NCBI RefSeq assembly: GCF_026339955.1
Contig: NZ_JAPEPW010000002.1
Span: 1,178,001-1,242,000 of the forward strand
Direction: 5' to 3'
DNA: 64,000 nt
From: Streptomyces sp. NBC_01549
GTDB lineage: Bacteria > Actinomycetota > Actinomycetes > Streptomycetales > Streptomycetaceae
Shown: piece by piece, positions 60,136 to 64,000 of the stretch
How the letters are laid out: every line of letters starts with the position of its first letter
How positions within the stretch are numbered: the first letter of the stretch is position 1
Notes under the pieces: model-generated
Told to the model about the DNA's origin: nothing
Databases searched by the model: none
The model's input: the letters and a program-made list of their open reading frames with translations, nothing else
Position numbers and translations under genes: made by a program

Positions 60136-63100
60136 CTATCTGCTCGGATTGAACCCGGGATTGGTCGTGTACCGGCGCAAGGGCATCCCGGATGCGTACT
60201 CCTGGACCCCGACGATGTATTCCGGTCGAATGCCACCGAGAAAAGCGACCTCCTGTTGATCCGGGAAAGGGGAGGCGATGCCAAGGGTCTCGTTCACCAA
60301 GGCGCCACCTGGAAGCTGAACATCCACGCGTCGCTCGTAACGCGCATATAGAGCGGGGGCCTGCGTCGGGTTATTCATCGCGGAGTCACGAACGTAGTTC
60401 GGATTTCTCGTGGTACTCACCCACGCCGAGTCCAGCGGGGAGTCGTAAACATAGTTCAGCAGGGAAACAGGATTGCCGCCACGTGGCAGCAGGCCGTCAC
60501 GGAAAATCTCTTCAACAGGCAGGTAGGTGAACCGGTACAGTCGATCCTCGTCCGTGCGCCACACAATCGAATTCAGAAGTTCGTCGGGGACATTTGCGAT
60601 GCTCCTCGCCGCTGCGGGGAACTCCGGGAAGGGCCGGGTGGATCTGCCCGGAACCCCATCACGCAGCGATTCGACCCGGAACTCTGACACGGAGACCGGG
60701 CCTCCGCTCGGCCGGTACCAGACCCAGTGCGGCCCCCTGTTGTGCAGCCTTCCGCTCGAATCCGCGAACCTTACGCCGTCGGGAGTACCTCCCGTCGCGT
60801 ACCAGCCCCGCAGACCGAGGCTTGGGATCTCCGCGGCAAATACGCTGTCCTCGGGCTTCTCATCCAGCCCGATGCCCCACACATTCCACCTTGAGTGTGA
60901 TGCGCCGATAAGGAGGAAGAAATCGCCAGACTCGGCCACATCCCGGTAGTCCTGGTCGAAGGTGCCGCGCCTCGGATCAGGAGCCTGACGACCGGTCGTC
61001 CCGCCCCTTGGCCAATCGCCGATGGGCCGGGCGACCTCTCGGGTTGCGGGAGCCGGTGGGCGGGATGGCCCGGCCGAGGGCGCGCGCGTATCCGGCGCTG
61101 TCGCTCGGCCCACCGCCGAAACGGGACTCGGAGCTCGCCACCCCACCGACGAACGGCCGCTGGTGCCATCCGACACCGAGGGACCAGGAACAAAGCCGTC
61201 CCGCCCGCTGCCGGCGCCATACCCACCGGGGAAGACCGGGCGTCTTGAGGTGTCCGGTGTCGCAGAGCGCCGCAGTCCGGTCTCGCCTACCGCCCGCACC
61301 CCCACACCCGGCGCTACGCCCGCGCGCGTGCCTGGGCGGGGGAGCGGCCCAGCCGTGCCCGGGGCCGTACCGGTACCGCGGCGTGGGAAGTCGTCGTGAG
61401 GTCGGCCGTCCCTGCCTGCGGGCGTCCGGCCGTCCGGGGTGATCATGTCCACTGGCCTGGCTCGATCGCCCAGCCACCAACCGTCGGCGTCACCGAGTTG
61501 GGGTCGGCGCGGCTGGAAGAATTCGGCAACCCTGTCGGGCAGTTGGATGGTTGTGGATTGTCCGCGCGCTGTCATTCGCTCGGTGGTGATACTGCGTACC
61601 CGAGAGCGCAGATCGTCACGGTCGGCGATGAAGCCGAGCGCGGCCTCCCAGATTTCTGCCGACCGTGGGTGTCGGCGGACTGCCGAGTCGATCTCGGTCA
61701 GGTGCAGGTCGCCGTTGCGGTTGTACAGGCTGCGGACCATGGTATGGACGACGCGCTGGGCGAACGCGAGTGTCGCGGCGGATGTCCATGTCGGCTCAGG
61801 CCGACGCACTGGCGATTGGAGCCAGCTGAGGTCACCGCCCATGTAGATGCCGTCGATCGAGGGGAGTGCCCGCACGCTGCTGTAGCCGAAGTGCGTGGCG
61901 ACGGGACGCAAGTTTTCCGGACCAGTTCTGAGGATTACCGAATTGCGGCGTGCATGGGCGAATGGTGTGAGGTAAACCTCCGGACCCAATGAAATCTCTA
62001 GAGGTCCATACAGTTCGGTCTGTGATTTCCGATAGTTCTGCGCAAGCCGATTCAGGAGATGCTTGATAAAGGGGTGGCCAGCGGGCGCGACGAACGCAGA
62101 GTTGTTCAGAATCTCGCGGTTTACGTGAGCAACGAAGTTAGGATTCTCGATCACTTGGTCGAAACTGTTCAAATTTTCGATTGTATTGTCGCCGTCGCTG
62201 TACAGACCACCTATGGCGTGCAGGATTTCAAGGCGTAGGCCGTCCCTGAAGGCGACCCAGCCACGCGGGTTCTGCTTGGCGAGTTCGGTGAGCATTTCGC
62301 GGTGCAGCAGCATGGGTCGGCCCCGGTGGAAGACCTCGAAGGGGTTGACCAGGACGATGCCCGCCTCATCGGCCCAGTGGGCCATACGCCACACATCCCG
62401 GCGGTGCGGCTCGGCCGGCTCATCGGTCAGGTGTCGCACGTCGGTGAAGTCGTCGCGCGGCACATCGGTCCACAGCACGAACGTCGCTTCTTCGCCGAAG
62501 TGTGCGGCGGCCTCTTTGTAGTTCTCCCAGAACCCGGCCGAGGGCCCATGGTCGCGCAGCGGGCTGCCCACCCAGATCGCGTGGACCAGAAGGGGCACGC
62601 TGACCGTGCGTGAGGCCAACCGCTCGTGGTCCCTGGTCGTGGGAGCCCAACGGGTGGAGTCGAGTGTGTTGCTGACGCTGTGGCCTTCGGGCACTTGCCA
62701 CCGGGCAGGGTTCATGGCCGCCGCGTCAGGACGGGGTTTGGTCAGGTCCAACAGCCGCAGGTAATGGACCTGTTGCTCAGCGGTCAGTGTGGTGTGGTCG
62801 TAGGGCCGCCGGGTCCTGGGGTCCACCAGGAACGCTGGCGTGGGATAGGGCTTCAGCAGCCCGAACAGGTCCGGACCCAGCGGGCCGGCATCCGGCTGCT
62901 CGTTCACGTTCCCGATACGGACGCTGTCGTGCAAGGCCGTCAGGAGGCTGGACCGATTACCTGTATTGCTGGGAGCGATCACTGCCGGTGGCGTCGGTCC
63001 TGGTGTCCGGCCGCGGCCGGGACGGGACAGGGAATCTGCACGGGGACGCAGCGGGTGGCCGGAGGTCGGCGGCTCTAGGCCGGCGGTGCGGGCCGGTTGC

Positions 63101-64000
63101 CCGGGACGGGATGGGCGCAGGGCTGAAGCGGGGCGGACCGCGGGAGTCGGGGCGCCCGAAACGGGACGGATCATGGGAGCCGGGGTGTCCGAAGCGGGCG
63201 GCTGCGGGAGACCGCTGCTGTAACTGTCCCCGCGAGTACGGGAGAGGGAGGAAGGGCTGGCGCCGGTTGTGGAAGCGCCCGCATTGCGGGCCGTGGGAGT
63301 CGGCGGGAGGGGCGAGGGGAACGGCGAAGGCGTCACGCGCCTGCCGTCGCGTGAAGTGCCGCGCACAGCGGAACCGGGCAGGCCCGAAGGCGGGGGTACC
63401 GCCCCCCTCCGGCTGTCGTCCGAAGAAACCAGTCCGCGCGTCGTCAGGGTAGGAGGGGGCGTGCGAAGGTACCGAGTGGGTGTCCCGCCCGCGCCAGGCC
63501 GCTCTCCCGACGCTGCCACCGGCGCCGCACCGCCCCGGCCCGGGGCCGGACTGGTCGACCGCCGCCCCCCGGAGACGGGGTGGCCACTTCCCCCCGCCAA
63601 AGAGCCCACGCCCCCGCCGGCCACACCACGACCGGCATCACCAACACCCCGATAGCCCTCAGGAAAGGCGGAACTCCGCCCCGGCACCGGTGCGCCGGCA
63701 TCCCGCCCACCGGAAGAACCTGCCGCCGGACGGCCCGGACCGGAGATACGCGCCTGGAGCCGGTCCACGACACCACGCAGCGACGGACCGTCACCGCTCC
63801 CGCCGCTGCTGCCACCCTTCAGGCGCAGCGGTGATTTGTCCTCGCCCGCAGAGGAGGATGACGCAAAGCCAGCTGAGGGCGCGCGTACGGCCCCGCCGCG
63901 GCTACGCGACGCGCCTGGTAGATGGCCCTGGCTCGGCCCCTGCAATTCTCGGGGTACCTCCACGAGCGGCCCAGGGCCACCACCGAGAACGAACTGCGAC
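60136..64000 (-). CDS. Giant proline-rich polymorphic toxin with TcdA/TcdB-like glycosyltransferase and ADP-ribosyltransferase-like domains (5' end outside window)
   Basis: At least 1287 residues; the frame is still open at the window end. Residues (from GTG 63963) 1 to about 330 are low-complexity Pro/Gly/Ser/Arg sequence. About 455-720 is a glycosyltransferase of the TcdA/TcdB class: VHAIWVGSPL, FVLWTDVP, and the DXD motif in AIGGLYSDGDNTIEN. Another Pro-rich linker follows (about 850-1000). About 1005-1275 is an ADP-ribosyltransferase-like domain with IVWRTDEDRLYRF (Arg), AWVSTTRNPNYV (STS-like) and FPDQQEVAFLGGI (QxE with catalytic Glu), in the order of pierisin/scabin-type toxins. Two warheads in one protein suggest an effector delivered to rival cells or a host. 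Confidence 0.8.
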   Translation of the reverse strand, partial: SQFVLGGGPGPLVEVPRELQGPSQGHLPGASRSRGGAVRAPSAGFASSSSAGEDKSPLRLKGGSSGGSGDGPSLRGVVDRLQARISGPGRPAAGSSGGRDAGAPVPGRSSAFPEGYRGVGDAGRGVAGGGVGSLAGGSGHPVSGGRRSTSPAPGRGGAAPVAASGERPGAGGTPTRYLRTPPPTLTTRGLVSSDDSRRGAVPPPSGLPGSAVRGTSRDGRRVTPSPFPSPLPPTPTARNAGASTTGASPSSLSRTRGDSYSSGLPQPPASDTPAPMIRPVSGAPTPAVRPASALRPSRPGQPARTAGLEPPTSGHPLRPRADSLSRPGRGRTPGPTPPAVIAPSNTGNRSSLLTALHDSVRIGNVNEQPDAGPLGPDLFGLLKPYPTPAFLVDPRTRRPYDHTTLTAEQQVHYLRLLDLTKPRPDAAAMNPARWQVPEGHSVSNTLDSTRWAPTTRDHERLASRTVSVPLLVHAIWVGSPLRDHGPSAGFWENYKEAAAHFGEEATFVLWTDVPRDDFTDVRHLTDEPAEPHRRDVWRMAHWADEAGIVLVNPFEVFHRGRPMLLHREMLTELAKQNPRGWVAFRDGLRLEILHAIGGLYSDGDNTIENLNSFDQVIENPNFVAHVNREILNNSAFVAPAGHPFIKHLLNRLAQNYRKSQTELYGPLEISLGPEVYLTPFAHARRNSVILRTGPENLRPVATHFGYSSVRALPSIDGIYMGGDLSWLQSPVRRPEPTWTSAATLAFAQRVVHTMVRSLYNRNGDLHLTEIDSAVRRHPRSAEIWEAALGFIADRDDLRSRVRSITTERMTARGQSTTIQLPDRVAEFFQPRRPQLGDADGWWLGDRARPVDMITPDGRTPAGRDGRPHDDFPRRGTGTAPGTAGPLPRPGTRAGVAPGVGVRAVGETGLRRSATPDTSRRPVFPGGYGAGSGRDGFVPGPSVSDGTSGRSSVGWRAPSPVSAVGRATAPDTRAPSAGPSRPPAPATREVARPIGDWPRGGTTGRQAPDPRRGTFDQDYRDVAESGDFFLLIGASHSRWNVWGIGLDEKPEDSVFAAEIPSLGLRGWYATGGTPDGVRFADSSGRLHNRGPHWVWYRPSGGPVSVSEFRVESLRDGVPGRSTRPFPEFPAAARSIANVPDELLNSIVWRTDEDRLYRFTYLPVEEIFRDGLLPRGGNPVSLLNYVYDSPLDSAWVSTTRNPNYVRDSAMNNPTQAPALYARYERRVDVQLPGGALVNETLGIASPFPDQQEVAFLGGIRPEYIVGVQEYASGMPLRRYTTNPGFNPSR

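Overview
The window is high-GC actinobacterial chromosome that reads as Streptomyces: very G/C-rich third codon positions, many GTG starts, GGAGG-type ribosome sites, ATGA/GTGA gene overlaps, and typical families (DUF427, SHOCT, DUF389, GAP/Sap, F420-type nitroreductase, TPR-type HTH regulators). No rRNA, tRNA or CRISPR array was recognised.

Bases 1-33,880 look like ordinary chromosome. From the left: the end of a SsuC/TauC-type ABC permease and two tandem paralogous substrate-binding lipoproteins. Next come DUF427 and SHOCT proteins, then a carbon/respiration block (SDR glucose-dehydrogenase-like, cytochrome bd subunits I and II, gluconokinase; the last three overlap by ATGA). Then a stress-like block follows (membrane proteins, DUF389, cyclase, GAP, YihY/BrkB, GMC oxidoreductase, GH15 glycosidase, GNAT). 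After it lie a DUF4132 pair, a MarR/MFS divergon with palindromic operator DNA, a NarL-type two-component system, and a TetR/F420-nitroreductase divergon carrying a roughly ten-copy 19-bp iteron array. The block ends with a geranylgeranyl-reductase-like flavoprotein, an M20 dipeptidase, a kinase-like protein and an AAA-NUDIX fusion.

Bases 33,877-42,990 are an accessory island. A tyrosine recombinase ends inside the start codon of the AAA-NUDIX gene. Behind it lie truncated glycosyltransferase, sugar-dehydrogenase and transposase fragments, a phage minor-capsid fragment, small phage-like genes, a 279-bp inverted-repeat unit and a complete IS5-type element with TAA target duplication. A LexA-like DNA-binding protein with an SOS-box-like site follows.

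Bases 42,909-54,339 hold two adjacent, tightly packed clusters without an obvious characterised counterpart. The leftward cluster contains MazG-like, thymidylate-kinase-like, double nucleoside-deoxyribosyltransferase, PfkB kinase, helix-hairpin-helix glycosylase-like, Asp/Glu-racemase-like and radical-SAM genes. A divergent HTH/TPR regulator has three GTAGTCC boxes at 10-bp spacing before its start. The second cluster has a PCMT-like methyltransferase, a radical SAM enzyme with CX3CX3C spacing, an HprK-like P-loop protein and a small partner. Together they look like a modified-nucleoside or peptide-modification (RiPP-like) pathway.

Bases 54,400-64,000 are scarred by recombination: phosphatase, histidine-kinase and TetR remnants, a GH1 glycosidase, an MFS gene cut by an IS110 element, and the 3' part of a very large proline-rich protein. 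That protein carries a TcdA/TcdB-like glycosyltransferase domain and a C-terminal ADP-ribosyltransferase-like domain, so it is a probable polymorphic toxin.

A quality warning: at least a dozen otherwise well-conserved reading frames are broken, and nearly all are restored by adding one base to a G/C run. This suggests systematic deletion errors in the sequence rather than that many true pseudogenes.
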